Origin: Dyadobacter alkalitolerans DSM 23607
GTDB taxonomy: Bacteria > Bacteroidota > Bacteroidia > Cytophagales > Spirosomataceae
Length of the DNA stretch: 64,000 nt
Reading direction: 5' to 3'
Assembly: GCF_000428845.1 (NCBI RefSeq)
Contig: NZ_KE386806.1
Span: 170,773-234,772 of the forward strand
Position 1 is the stretch's first letter. Each line of letters begins with the position of its first letter. Positions 8,435 through 15,963 of this stretch are shown piece after piece. Made by a program: the position numbers and the translations under genes. Under the pieces are notes generated by a model, which saw nothing but the letters and a program-made list of their open reading frames with translations, searched no databases and was not told the DNA's origin.

Positions 8435-8476
8435 TTCTTGGCCGTCTATCCTTAACTTCCCCGCAGACCGCAGCAT

Positions 8477-8484
8477 TACTTTTG
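8477..8484 (+). promoter_or_regulatory. Candidate -7 promoter element
   Basis: TACTTTTG matches TAnnTTTG and lies 24 bases before the ATG of the SnoaL-like gene. No TTG is found at the expected -33 distance, so the promoter is incomplete by consensus. Confidence 0.4.
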
Positions 8485-8508
8485 AGTCATCAAAAAAACA
8501 TAGCATTT

Positions 8509-8925
8509 ATGGAAACAATGACCGAAAAGAACAAGGCAGTAGTAAGCCGCTTTAATCACGAAGTGATTGGCGCAGGTAATCTCGAAAGTTTTGAAGAAAT
8601 CATGGACGAGCAGTTCGTGAACCGCTCTGCACCCGAAGGCATGAGCAATGGCGCGGATGGCATGCTTTACTTTTTTAATGAAATTCTACGTCCCGCGATG
8701 CCAGACGTTCATGTTACGATCCATGAGCAGGTTTCCGAAGGGGATTTAGTTACCACACGCAAAACCATCGGCGGAACGCACACCGGCACTTTCCTGGGCA
8801 TTCCTGCAACCGGGCGGGCAGTTAACATCGATGTGATTGATATCGTCAGGGTTAAGAACGGCAAGTATTTTGAACATTGGGGCATCACTTCGCTGCCGGA
8901 AGTATTGGCTCAATTACAAAATTGA
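8509..8925 (+). CDS. SnoaL-like (NTF2-fold) ester cyclase family protein
   Basis: A 138-residue protein. I chose the ATG at 8509 over the TTG at 8482, which overlaps the promoter motif; the ATG at 8518 is also possible. Seen: NKAVVSRFNHEVIGAGNLESFEEIMDEQFVNR, the DMPDVHVTIHEQ-type strand (MPDVHVTIHEQVSEGDLVTT) and GTFLGIPATGRAVNIDVIDIVRVKNGKYFEHWG, which is the standard SnoaL/polyketide-cyclase-like pattern. Members have an NTF2 fold with a hydrophobic pocket; true SnoaL closes polyketide rings, but most bacterial relatives such as this are uncharacterised. It follows the shortened AraC gene in the same direction. Confidence 0.88.
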   Translation: METMTEKNKAVVSRFNHEVIGAGNLESFEEIMDEQFVNRSAPEGMSNGADGMLYFFNEILRPAMPDVHVTIHEQVSEGDLVTTRKTIGGTHTGTFLGIPATGRAVNIDVIDIVRVKNGKYFEHWGITSLPEVLAQLQN

Positions 8926-8959
8926 TGCGCTTGCTGCAATAGCGCATTGGTTGAAATAG

Positions 8960-9001
8960 AAGTCCCGCGCCGTGCTGGTTTATGTACTGCGCGGGACTTT
9001 T
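8960..9001. terminator. Bidirectional intrinsic terminator
   Basis: AAGTCCCGCGC (8960-8970) and GCGCGGGACTT (8989-8999) form a perfect 11-bp GC-rich stem followed by T residues. It lies between the convergent SnoaL-like and AraC genes. Confidence 0.82.
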
Positions 9002-9023
9002 GTATTTGAAAATGCTTCGTGCC

Positions 9024-9941
9024 TCAGTTAAAGCTCGCCCTGAATTCCAGAGGGGAAAAGTTTGTCTTTGATTTAAATAACTTATTGAAAGACTGCGGAT
9101 GCTCAAAGCCGAGCTGGTAGGCGATTTCCCCTACGGTCAGATCACTGAATGTCAACACTTCCTTTGCTTTTTCGATCAGCTTGTTGTGGATGTGCTGCTG
9201 CGTATTCTGGCCGGTCAGTGCGCGGAGCATATCGCCCAGGTAGCGGGGCGAAACGTGTAGTTCGTCGGAAAGATACTGCACGCTCGGCAGCCCTTTCAGC
9301 AGGGCGGTTTCGTCATCGAAATAGTTATTCAGCAATTGATCCAGCTTTTCCAGCAATGCATTGTTGATCGAATTGCGGGTAATGAACTGGCGTTTGTAAA
9401 ACCGCTGACTGTAATTCAGCATCAGCTCCAACTGCGAAATCAGCACATCCTGGCTCAGGTCGTCTATCGCCGTTTCGAGCTCGTCGCCGATGTTGCTGGC
9501 AATGCCCTCGATGATCAACTTTTCTTTGTCCGACAAATGCAGCGACTCGGTTACCGAGTAGGAAAAAAAGCCATAATGCTTCATTTTGGCGTCCAGCGGA
9601 TAGTTTCGTAGAAAATCGGGATGGATCAGCAATGTAAATCCCAGGGTCGTTTCGGCCACTTCAATGCCCGTCAGCGGCTGGCCGGGCGAGGAGAAAAACA
9701 TTCCGCCTTCCTGAAAGTCGTAGGTTGTTTGCCCATATCGCATCCGGCATCCTGCCGATTCGTTGTAGGTAATGTTATAAAAATCCATCGAAAAAGTTTC
9801 GGCCAGCATTTCGGCCGTGATCCGCACCTTATTAAAATCGAGCAAGCTGATCAGCGGGTGCAATGGTTGTGGAAGGCCGAATGCGCGCTGCATTTCAGAA
9901 ATGGAGTGATAAACGCGCGGTTTGAGATGTTCCCTTTTCAT
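9024..9941 (-). CDS. AraC family transcriptional regulator (copy A)
   Basis: A 305-residue protein. The start is the ATG at 9941; the GTG two codons upstream adds nothing. Seen: an N-terminal sensing domain opening with FGLPQPLHPLISLLDF and a C-terminal AraC HTH: SVQYLSDELHVSPRYLGDML, then TVGEIAYQLGFEHPQSFNKLFKSKTNFSPLEFRASF. It is clearly a paralogue of the regulator at 11844-12767. It lies downstream of an SDR gene on the same strand with a 60-base gap holding a hairpin. It probably controls the adjacent SDR genes (inference from context). The inducer is unknown. Confidence 0.94.
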   Translation of the reverse strand: MKREHLKPRVYHSISEMQRAFGLPQPLHPLISLLDFNKVRITAEMLAETFSMDFYNITYNESAGCRMRYGQTTYDFQEGGMFFSSPGQPLTGIEVAETTLGFTLLIHPDFLRNYPLDAKMKHYGFFSYSVTESLHLSDKEKLIIEGIASNIGDELETAIDDLSQDVLISQLELMLNYSQRFYKRQFITRNSINNALLEKLDQLLNNYFDDETALLKGLPSVQYLSDELHVSPRYLGDMLRALTGQNTQQHIHNKLIEKAKEVLTFSDLTVGEIAYQLGFEHPQSFNKLFKSKTNFSPLEFRASFN

Positions 9942-9955
9942 AATCACATAATGGG

Positions 9956-9990
9956 CTGCCGGCGCAAATCGTTCCAGCCTGCGCCGGCAG
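9956..9990. terminator. GC-rich hairpin after the SDR gene
   Basis: CTGCCGGCGCA (9956-9966) and TGCGCCGGCAG (9980-9990) form a perfect 11-bp stem. It sits between the SDR gene (minus strand) and the downstream AraC gene. No T run follows in the minus direction, so it may only attenuate or stabilise the transcript. Confidence 0.5.
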
Positions 9991-10001
9991 ACCGTTTGTT
10001 T

Positions 10002-10802
10002 TTAAATAGCAGCTAACAATTGTCTGATCCCGTCCCGAAACGCCTCGTCGCCCTTAGCCAGGCGCAGCGCATACCATTCTTTGGCATCGTCGCCGCACAC
10101 ATACCGCAATGTGTCGGTCCCATCAGTTGCTGCGCCGTACACCACTTCGGCAATTTGTTCGGAAGTCGTCGCGGCTTTGTCGGTTGCCAGCATCGCCGTG
10201 AATTTGTTTATCAATGATTCATAAGCCGGGTGCGTGGCAAACACCGACTTCGCACCGATTTCCGTCGCCACCAATCCGGGTTCAATGGTTTTAATCCCGA
10301 TTCCAAACTCACTGAGCTCATACGACAAGCTTTCCGCCCAGCCTTCCAGCGCAAATTTACTGGCATCGTACATCGAGCTTACCGGAAAGGCCATCAGCCC
10401 TGCCGATGAGCCGGTAGTAATAAAAAGTCCCGCTTTCCGCTCGCGGAAATAGGGGAGAAATGCCTGCGTCACCCGCACTACACCGAAGAAATTGGTTTCC
10501 ATTTGTTGAACCAGCTGCTCGTCGGTCATCGCTTCCAATGCGCCAAACAATCCATAACCTGCATTATTAAATACCACATCAATATTACCCAAAGCCAGCG
10601 CCTGCTGCGTGATTTCACGGATTTGCCCCGTGTTGGTCACATCGAGGGGCATCACGGTTACATTATTCAGCGCATTGAGTTCTGTTTCATTTTCAGGCTT
10701 GCGCATGGTCGCGATCACCTTCCAGCCTTTGGCCGCAAACAATTTGGCCGTAGCCCTTCCGATACCTGTTGAAGCACCGGTAATAAAAATCGTCTTTGTC
10801 AT
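10002..10802 (-). CDS. Short-chain dehydrogenase/reductase (copy A)
   Basis: A 266-residue protein. I start at the ATG at 10802, directly before TKTIFITGASTGIGRATA; the longer frame reads through the intergenic region. Seen: the cofactor motif TGASTGIG near residue 8, NNAGYG near residue 83, the catalytic Ser in TGSSAGL, and YDASK (Tyr and Lys) near 150. These define a classical SDR acting as an NAD(P)H-dependent oxidoreductase on a small carbonyl or alcohol. The substrate is unknown. It diverges from a second SDR gene at 11013 and is followed by an AraC gene, which mirrors the arrangement on the other strand. Confidence 0.94.
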   Translation of the reverse strand: MTKTIFITGASTGIGRATAKLFAAKGWKVIATMRKPENETELNALNNVTVMPLDVTNTGQIREITQQALALGNIDVVFNNAGYGLFGALEAMTDEQLVQQMETNFFGVVRVTQAFLPYFRERKAGLFITTGSSAGLMAFPVSSMYDASKFALEGWAESLSYELSEFGIGIKTIEPGLVATEIGAKSVFATHPAYESLINKFTAMLATDKAATTSEQIAEVVYGAATDGTDTLRYVCGDDAKEWYALRLAKGDEAFRDGIRQLLAAI

Positions 10803-11012
10803 TTGTCTTGCTTGTTTTTTTCGAGAGACAAATTTCCGTGGCTTGCGGCTGGGACTCGTAGTGGATGTGGAGATTGTTGTAGCCGAAATGGTCTTGCCAA
10901 TAGCTGGATGCATATACGGAATGCACCCTCAATTTGGATACAACATTTCCTGTTTCGGCTACAAGCGCTGTGCTACGATCGCCGAATTTTGCCTTATAAA
11001 AATTTTAATGAT
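10803..11012. promoter_or_regulatory. Divergent promoter region with a 12-bp inverted repeat
   Basis: The 210-base gap between the divergent SDR genes contains TTGTAGCCGAAA at 10877-10888 and its exact reverse complement TTTCGGCTACAA at 10953-10964. Near-consensus -7 elements GAATTTTG (10984-10991, plus) and GAAATTTG (10836-10829, minus) are present without a TTG at -33. On the plus side the repeat arm ends 19 bases before the -7 element, roughly where the -33 contact should be, which fits an activator site (inference). A TGGATRCA direct repeat (10905-10912 and 10935-10942) lies between the arms. Confidence 0.55.
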
Positions 11013-11786
11013 ATGCAGACAGAAAAAAAGAAAGTAGCACTGGTTACAGGAGCAAATACAGGCGTAGGATACCAGATCGCCAAATCACTTGCTGATGAAG
11101 GCTACACCGTTTACGTCGGTGCCAGAAACAAGGACAAAGGGGACGCTGCCGTTACCGGGATAGGCAAACAGTCAAAAGCTGTTCAACTAGATATTACCGA
11201 TTCGCGGTCCATCGACGCAGCAGTAAAGAAAATTCAAAGCGAAGCCGGATACCTGACGCTGCTGGTCAATAACGCAGCAATCTCAAATGCAGGAAAGCCG
11301 GGACGCACTATGGAAGAGGTCCTTGGAGCCCAGCGCGCCAGTATTGCGCCTATCGATGAAATGAAAAAGGTCTGGGAAACGAATGTGTTTGGTACACTTG
11401 CCGTGACACAAGCCTTTTTACCTCTATTAAGGAAAGCAGACTCAGCACGGATTGTCACAGTGTCGAGCGCACTGGGTTCCCTTACTTTGAATGCCAATCC
11501 GGCTAACCCCTTCCGCTCTGCGTTCGACGCTGCTTATGGCGCATCCAAAACTGCACTCAATGGTATATTCCTTTCACTGGCGATCGATTTAGAGAGTGCA
11601 AATATCAAAGTTCACCTGGTAAGTCCGGGGTTTACGGCAACGGCTCTTAATAATTTCCAGGGAACCGATACGGTAGAGGAAGGATCCAGGGAGCCAATAA
11701 GGGTAGCCCTGGCAGAAGACCTTCCCACAGGAAGCTTCACAGGACCGGCTGCCTATGCGGGAGCAGACAACATTGTTCCGTGGTGA
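11013..11786 (+). CDS. Short-chain dehydrogenase/reductase (copy B)
   Basis: A 257-residue protein starting at the ATG at 11013 (MQTEKKKVALVTGANTGVG); the upstream open frame has no other sensible start. Seen: TGANTGVG cofactor loop, NNAAIS, Ser in VSSALGS and the YGASK catalytic pair. A ~28-residue stretch after NNAAIS (AGKPGRTMEEVLGAQ...) is longer than in copy A. It resembles carbonyl-reductase-like SDRs that use NADPH, but the substrate is unknown. The gene is followed 57 bases later by an AraC gene, separated by a terminator hairpin, so the pair mirrors the 9024-10802 module. Confidence 0.94.
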   Translation: MQTEKKKVALVTGANTGVGYQIAKSLADEGYTVYVGARNKDKGDAAVTGIGKQSKAVQLDITDSRSIDAAVKKIQSEAGYLTLLVNNAAISNAGKPGRTMEEVLGAQRASIAPIDEMKKVWETNVFGTLAVTQAFLPLLRKADSARIVTVSSALGSLTLNANPANPFRSAFDAAYGASKTALNGIFLSLAIDLESANIKVHLVSPGFTATALNNFQGTDTVEEGSREPIRVALAEDLPTGSFTGPAAYAGADNIVPW

Positions 11787-11797
11787 CAGTAAAAGGT

Positions 11798-11833
11798 CAA
11801 AATCCCGTGGCTGAAAATAGTTACGGGATTTTG
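11798..11833. terminator. Intrinsic terminator-like hairpin
   Basis: CAAAATCCCGT (11798-11808) and ACGGGATTTTG (11823-11833) form a perfect 11-bp stem just after the SDR copy B stop codon. It probably ends or attenuates that transcript before the AraC gene. Confidence 0.75.
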
Positions 11834-11843
11834 ATACATTTAT

Positions 11844-12767
11844 ATGATGAAAAATAAGGAAGAAAAATTGATTCGGTTCATAACCATATCGGAAACACAT
11901 GAGGCTTTCGGCTTGCCCAAGCCCCAACATCCGTTGATCAGCCTTGTCCATTTCAGCGAGCGCAACCCCTTTAATACAAGCATGGCGCCGATCTACGACT
12001 TGCTTAGCTTCTATAAGATCACTTTCATCACTGATAACAACGGAAGGCTAAAGTATGGAAGGAACTATTATGATTACGATGAAGGAAGCATGCTGTTCCT
12101 GGCGCCTAACCAATTAGTGGGCAGCACGGATTATAATAGCAGGACCTATTGTTACATCCTGCTCATACATCCCGATTTTTTACTGGGCCACCCTTTGGCA
12201 AGTAAGATCAGGCAATATGGCTATTTCGCATACTCAGCGAATGAAGCACTGCATTTATCCGACACAGAAAAGGAAAATATCCTTTCGATTTACAGGCACA
12301 TGGAACAGGAACTCAACGGCCGTGTGGATGAATTCAGTCAGGAGCTCATGATCGCCCATATCGAATTGCTGTTGAGCTATGTTAACCGCTATTACAAGCG
12401 GCAGTTCATTACCCGCAAAGTGGTCAACGATGATATACTGTCGAAAACAGAAGCCATACTGGATAACTATTTGAACAGCCAGCAATCCCTGCATGACGGG
12501 GTTCCTACCGTTCAATTTCTCTCTGAAAAACTGAATCTTTCGCCAGGTTACCTAAGTGATATGCTCCGTTCGCTGATCGGGCAGAATGCCCAGCAGTACA
12601 TCCATGAAAAATTAATCGAGAAAGCAAAAGAGCGGCTGACCACCACGCAGTTAAGCATGTCCGAAATTGCCTATGAGCTCGGTTTTGAACATTCGCAAAG
12701 TTTCAGCAAACTATTCAAAAACAAAACCAATCAATCTCCGATGGAGTTTAGGGCTTCGTTTATGTAA
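11844..12767 (+). CDS. AraC family transcriptional regulator (copy B)
   Basis: A 307-residue paralogue of the regulator at 9024-9941. The two share the AFGLPxPxHPLISL opening, LLIHPDFL, YYKRQFITR, and nearly the same C-terminal HTH (SEIAYELGFEHSQSFSKLFKNKTNQSPMEFRASF here). The DNA-binding domain covers roughly the last 105 residues; the first ~180 form a cupin-like sensor. It lies downstream of SDR copy B. Because the HTH regions of both copies are so similar, they may recognise related sites (inference). Start is the first of two adjacent ATG codons. Confidence 0.94.
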   Translation: MMKNKEEKLIRFITISETHEAFGLPKPQHPLISLVHFSERNPFNTSMAPIYDLLSFYKITFITDNNGRLKYGRNYYDYDEGSMLFLAPNQLVGSTDYNSRTYCYILLIHPDFLLGHPLASKIRQYGYFAYSANEALHLSDTEKENILSIYRHMEQELNGRVDEFSQELMIAHIELLLSYVNRYYKRQFITRKVVNDDILSKTEAILDNYLNSQQSLHDGVPTVQFLSEKLNLSPGYLSDMLRSLIGQNAQQYIHEKLIEKAKERLTTTQLSMSEIAYELGFEHSQSFSKLFKNKTNQSPMEFRASFM

Positions 12768-12819
12768 TAAGATTCGCTCAAAGGCAGTAAAAGTGAGAAT
12801 GGTAGAGGATTGATTTTAT

Positions 12820-12827
12820 TAACTTTG
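12820..12827 (+). promoter_or_regulatory. Candidate -7 promoter element
   Basis: TAACTTTG matches TAnnTTTG and ends only four bases before the ATG at 12832. That would give an almost leaderless transcript. No TTG is present at the usual -33 spacing. Confidence 0.35.
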
Positions 12828-12831
12828 CCAC

Positions 12832-13695
12832 ATGCTAAATAAAGAAAAAACTGGAATACCCGGACTGAATGAAGTTGACCTTCGACTTACAGGTTTTAAA
12901 GTTCATGCCCTTCCAGAATCAACAGAAGTCCCGGTCAAAGCTGGACGGCGCGACTTTTACAAAATGGGTTTGGTCAACGGCGACATGACCATAAATTATG
13001 GTGGCCAGCTATTGGACATCAAAGGAACCGCACTCTTTTTCGTTAACCCGCAAGTGCCGCACGCGCTCGTTCGTCGTATCAACCGTACCAGTGGTTACGC
13101 CTGTATCTTTACTGAAACCTTCCTTCATGGCCGGGAATTACAGGACTCTCCGCTTTTCAGGGTCGGCGAAAATCCAATTGTGAAGTTGAATGCAGAACAA
13201 GCCGCATTTATGACTGGCCTTTTCGAGAAAATGCTGTCAGTGTACGATGGCAACTATCTTTATAAGGGCAATCTGATCAAAAACTACATTGCGCTCATCA
13301 TCCACGAGGCTCTTCGAATACAGCCCGCGCAGCGTGTCTCTACCTTCAAAAATGGCGAAAGCCGCCTTGCACACCTTTTCATTGACCTGCTCGAAAAGCA
13401 GTTCCCGATAGAACGCAGCGACGAACCGCTCCGTCTACGCAGTCCACAGGAATATGCAAGACATTTAAGTGTACATGTCAATTACCTGAACCGGTCTGTC
13501 AGGGAGACGACGGGAAAAACCACTTCGGTGCATATATCTGCACGGATTATTGCCGAAGCAAAAGCACTGTTGCAACATAGTGACTGGAGCGTCGCCGAGA
13601 TCGCTTACGCGCTTGGGTTTGAGTACCCTGCCTATTTTAATAACTATTTCAAACGGCTGACAGGCAGCACGCCGAACGCTTTCCGCAAGGTTTGA
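12832..13695 (+). CDS. AraC family transcriptional regulator
   Basis: A 287-residue regulator from a different subgroup than the copies at 9024 and 11844. Seen: N-terminal cupin (GDMTINYGGQLLDIKGTALFFVNPQVPHAL, where the PxxPH stretch is typical of AraC sensor domains) and a C-terminal HTH pair with EYARHLSVHVNYLNRSVRETTGKT and SVAEIAYALGFEYPAYFNNYFKRLTGSTPNAFR. The NAD-dependent epimerase/dehydratase gene starts 85 bases downstream with its own consensus promoter, and is the likely target (inference). The ligand is unknown. Confidence 0.94.
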   Translation: MLNKEKTGIPGLNEVDLRLTGFKVHALPESTEVPVKAGRRDFYKMGLVNGDMTINYGGQLLDIKGTALFFVNPQVPHALVRRINRTSGYACIFTETFLHGRELQDSPLFRVGENPIVKLNAEQAAFMTGLFEKMLSVYDGNYLYKGNLIKNYIALIIHEALRIQPAQRVSTFKNGESRLAHLFIDLLEKQFPIERSDEPLRLRSPQEYARHLSVHVNYLNRSVRETTGKTTSVHISARIIAEAKALLQHSDWSVAEIAYALGFEYPAYFNNYFKRLTGSTPNAFRKV

Positions 13696-13722
13696 AAATC
13701 ATAGTTATTGGTTTGATATTGA

Positions 13723-13754
13723 TTGGCTGTCAGCCCATCTGCGGTTTAATTTTG
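13723..13754 (+). promoter_or_regulatory. Bacteroidota-type promoter
   Basis: TTG at 13723-13725 and TAATTTTG at 13747-13754 are separated by 21 bases, close to the consensus layout. The expected start lies about 20 bases before the ATG at 13781. Confidence 0.6.
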
Positions 13755-13780
13755 CCGTATCATTATTAAATCATTCAACA

Positions 13781-14641
13781 ATGAAAATATTAGTAACAGG
13801 AGCGACAGGAAAAGTAGGGAGCCGTTTGGTGCCACGTCTGATAGCCAAAGGCTTTGATGTATCGATATTGGTCAGGGACGTGGCAAAGGCAGGCAGTCTG
13901 GTAGAACTCGGTGCGACACCCATAACCGGCGATCTATTTGAACCAGCGACCTTGCCAGCGGCGGTAGCTGGCATGGATGCCGTGATCCACCTTGCAGCGC
14001 TCTTCCGAACCCTTACAGATAATGAAGGTATCATCAAAACCAACCGCGAGGGAAGTATCGCACTAGCGCAAGCAGCACACGAAGCCGGTGTCAAACGATT
14101 TGTTTTTACCAGCACCTCTAATGTGTACGGTTCAGGTTACCACCGCCCCGCAAAAGAAGACGAACAAGTGGATATCAACGATCCGCGCGCTTACTCTTCC
14201 AGCAAGATCGCCGCAGAAAGGGAATTGATCGAGATGCAGCAAAACCAGAAATTTGACGTCCGTATTTTGCGTCTTGGCTTTGTTTACGGAGATAAAGATC
14301 CGCACATCGCTCAAATTATCCCATACATTAAAAAGTTGAACATGCATTCAGGTTCGCGGATGCACATGGTACATCACCTGGATGTTGCGCAAGCGCTGAT
14401 CCTGATGCTCACCTTAGAAGGGTTGGATGGAGAGATCTTTAACGTAGCTGACGATGCACCAATCACTCTGTACGAACTAGCTGATTCGGTTGGAAAAGCG
14501 GCTGATACTTTTGGTGAAACAGAAGGCCCCCTTAACGATCCTTTCCAAGGTGTTCAGGATATTTCCAAACTTCGAAGGAGAACCGGCTTCCGGCCATTGG
14601 TGCCAACCTACTATGTAGCCCGCGATCTTGATATTTTGTAA
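13781..14641 (+). CDS. NAD(P)-dependent epimerase/dehydratase (extended SDR)
   Basis: A 286-residue protein. Seen: the cofactor loop GATGKVGSR near residue 7, VIHLAALFR near 66, a TSTSNVYGSGY stretch supplying the catalytic Ser/Thr, and YSSSKIAAE with the Tyr and Lys near residue 140. These define an extended SDR of the UDP-sugar epimerase/dehydratase superfamily. It is not next to sugar-nucleotide genes, so it may act on a small carbonyl or steroid-like molecule instead. The upstream AraC gene probably regulates it (inference). The substrate cannot be predicted from sequence alone. Confidence 0.92.
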   Translation: MKILVTGATGKVGSRLVPRLIAKGFDVSILVRDVAKAGSLVELGATPITGDLFEPATLPAAVAGMDAVIHLAALFRTLTDNEGIIKTNREGSIALAQAAHEAGVKRFVFTSTSNVYGSGYHRPAKEDEQVDINDPRAYSSSKIAAERELIEMQQNQKFDVRILRLGFVYGDKDPHIAQIIPYIKKLNMHSGSRMHMVHHLDVAQALILMLTLEGLDGEIFNVADDAPITLYELADSVGKAADTFGETEGPLNDPFQGVQDISKLRRRTGFRPLVPTYYVARDLDIL

Positions 14642-14816
14642 CCATAAAACAGTGCGCTCAATAGTCATAAAAAATTCGGATACCTTTTATCTGGATTTGG
14701 ATACTTGCAGGTGTAGGCTGCTTCCTTAGTTTGTCTCATAAAATGATTCCAACTCACCGAATTACTCACCAAAAATCTGTGGAAAATTGAACATTTTGGC
14801 ATAATCCGGAAAAGAA

Positions 14817-14850
14817 AAAAGCCTGCTAATCTGTTGATTTGCAGGCTTTT
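14817..14850 (-). terminator. Intrinsic terminator after tRNA-Lys
   Basis: AAAAGCCTGC (14817-14826) and GCAGGCTTTT (14841-14850) form a perfect 10-bp stem. On the minus strand it is followed by a long T run and lies 25 bases beyond the tRNA-Lys 3' end. Confidence 0.82.
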
Positions 14851-14874
14851 GATGCTTTTTGTTATTTCTTCAAG

Positions 14875-14947
14875 TGATCCCGCTGGGATTCGAACCCAGG
14901 ACCCATACATTAAAAGTGTATTGCTCTACCAGCTGAGCTACGGAATC
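14875..14947 (-). tRNA. tRNA-Lys (anticodon TTT)
   Basis: Reading the minus strand, the gene runs GATTCCG, D-arm AGCTCAGCTGGTAGAGC, anticodon arm ATACA-CTTTTAA-TGTAT, T-arm CTGGGTTCGAATCCCAG, and CGGGATC plus discriminator A. The acceptor stem pairs fully with one G-T wobble. The anticodon TTT gives lysine. CCA is not encoded. A partial copy of the same gene lies 53 bases upstream, and a consensus promoter precedes both. Confidence 0.96.
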
Positions 14948-15000
14948 CTACTTTGTGATTTTACTGTTCACATTCAGTTTTTGCTTTCTTTGTAGAAGGG

Positions 15001-15067
15001 CCCAGGACCCATACATTAAAAGCGGACGCCGCGCGTTGTATTGCTCTACCAGCTGAGCTACGGAATC
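15001..15067 (-). pseudogene. Broken tRNA-Lys copy with a 14-nt insertion
   Basis: Minus strand. The first half matches the intact tRNA-Lys exactly (GATTCCG and D-arm). In the anticodon arm, a 14-base GC-rich insertion (15023-15036) splits the 5' stem from the loop sequence CTTTTAATGTAT; the plus strand here contains GCGG-ACG-CCGC, a small hairpin. Identity stops inside the T-arm after CCTGGG, so the T-loop and the 3' acceptor strand are missing. It cannot fold as a tRNA. It lies between the promoter at 15126-15156 and the intact gene, so it is probably transcribed in the same precursor. Confidence 0.85.
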
Positions 15068-15125
15068 GATTTTGCAACTTTCTTTATTAATTGGATTTGC
15101 ACGGGGCGTTTCCGTAATTGCGATG

Positions 15126-15156
15126 CAAAAGTAGAATTCAAAAAAGTATAATGCAA
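15126..15156 (-). promoter_or_regulatory. Promoter for the tRNA-Lys unit
   Basis: On the minus strand, TTG (15156-15154), a 20-base spacer and TACTTTTG (15133-15126). It has exactly the same layout and -7 sequence as the tRNA-Thr promoter at 29849-29879. It overlaps the first codons of the plus-strand gene at 15151. Confidence 0.7.
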
Positions 15157-15885
15157 GCCCTGAGTAAGAAATACCTGTTCATTTGGATTTTTTTGGGAAC
15201 TGTCATTGCCCCTGAAACAGCCTTTTCAGCCAATAAAAAAGAGTTAAAAACGGCTGATTCTCTGTTTGCTATGGCAAGATACCCCGAGTCACTTGTACTC
15301 TATAAAAAAAATTTTAGCGAAGACGAAAAAAACAACCAAAGCCTGCTGCTCAAACTGGCTTTCCTGGCCGAAAAGACAAATAACTACACCGATTGCCTTT
15401 TTTATCTCAGCAAACTCGCCCTCACAAACCCGTCCCGCCGCCTTTTTGAAAAAATGGATAAGCTGGCGGCTGAACAAAATCTAACCGGCTATGAATTCGA
15501 CGATTACAACTATTTTATAATTTTTTATAGAAGATATGGTGATTACATTCCAATATTGCTTCTAACTTTGGGGACGTACATAGTGGTAATAATGGTTACA
15601 AAAGTTCGGAGAGGTGAGCCGATACTGCAAATACATAAGCTGTCAATTGTCGTGTATCTGCTTGTGTTACTGGGAATACTCAACGTGCCGTCGCTTTACC
15701 AGACCTGCATTATCATTAATGAAAATACGTTCCTGAGAGATGAGCCGTCATCGGCGGCTCCGGTTATAGATCGGGTAGGAAAGGGGCATAAGCTGACGAT
15801 TGTCGGCTCTGTGGACCATTGGAACAGGGTTATATGGAACAACCGGATCGTGTATATACGTAAAAGTGACCTTTGGAATATTTGA
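15151..15885 (+). CDS. Membrane protein with TPR-like and SH3-like parts (BatE-like)
   Basis: A 244-residue protein. The ATG at 15151 gives a signal peptide (MQALSKKYLFIWIFLGTVIAPETAFSA); the upstream TTG does not. Order of parts: ~100 residues of helical repeats (ADSLFAMARYPESLVLYKKN...) resembling TPRs, two membrane segments (around IPILLLTLGTYIVVIMV and LSIVVYLLVLLGIL), then an SH3b-like tail (ENTFLRDEPSSAAPVIDRVGKGHKLTIVGSVDHWNRV). This architecture resembles BatE proteins of Bacteroidota aerotolerance operons, but no other bat genes are nearby, so the function is open. Its start overlaps the divergent tRNA-Lys promoter. Confidence 0.8.
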   Translation: MQALSKKYLFIWIFLGTVIAPETAFSANKKELKTADSLFAMARYPESLVLYKKNFSEDEKNNQSLLLKLAFLAEKTNNYTDCLFYLSKLALTNPSRRLFEKMDKLAAEQNLTGYEFDDYNYFIIFYRRYGDYIPILLLTLGTYIVVIMVTKVRRGEPILQIHKLSIVVYLLVLLGILNVPSLYQTCIIINENTFLRDEPSSAAPVIDRVGKGHKLTIVGSVDHWNRVIWNNRIVYIRKSDLWNI

Positions 15886-15963
15886 GTGCAGTGCGGGTAT
15901 CATTTTTGTAACGAGATAAGTTTATATATATTTAGGACAAATTTTTTTTTAAATTAACGATGT

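Noticed and set aside
10803..11012. N-terminal extensions of both divergent SDR genes across the intergenic region
   Set aside because: The SDR cofactor motif begins right after the ATG at 11013 and 10802; the extension residues have no family match and overlap regulatory repeats.
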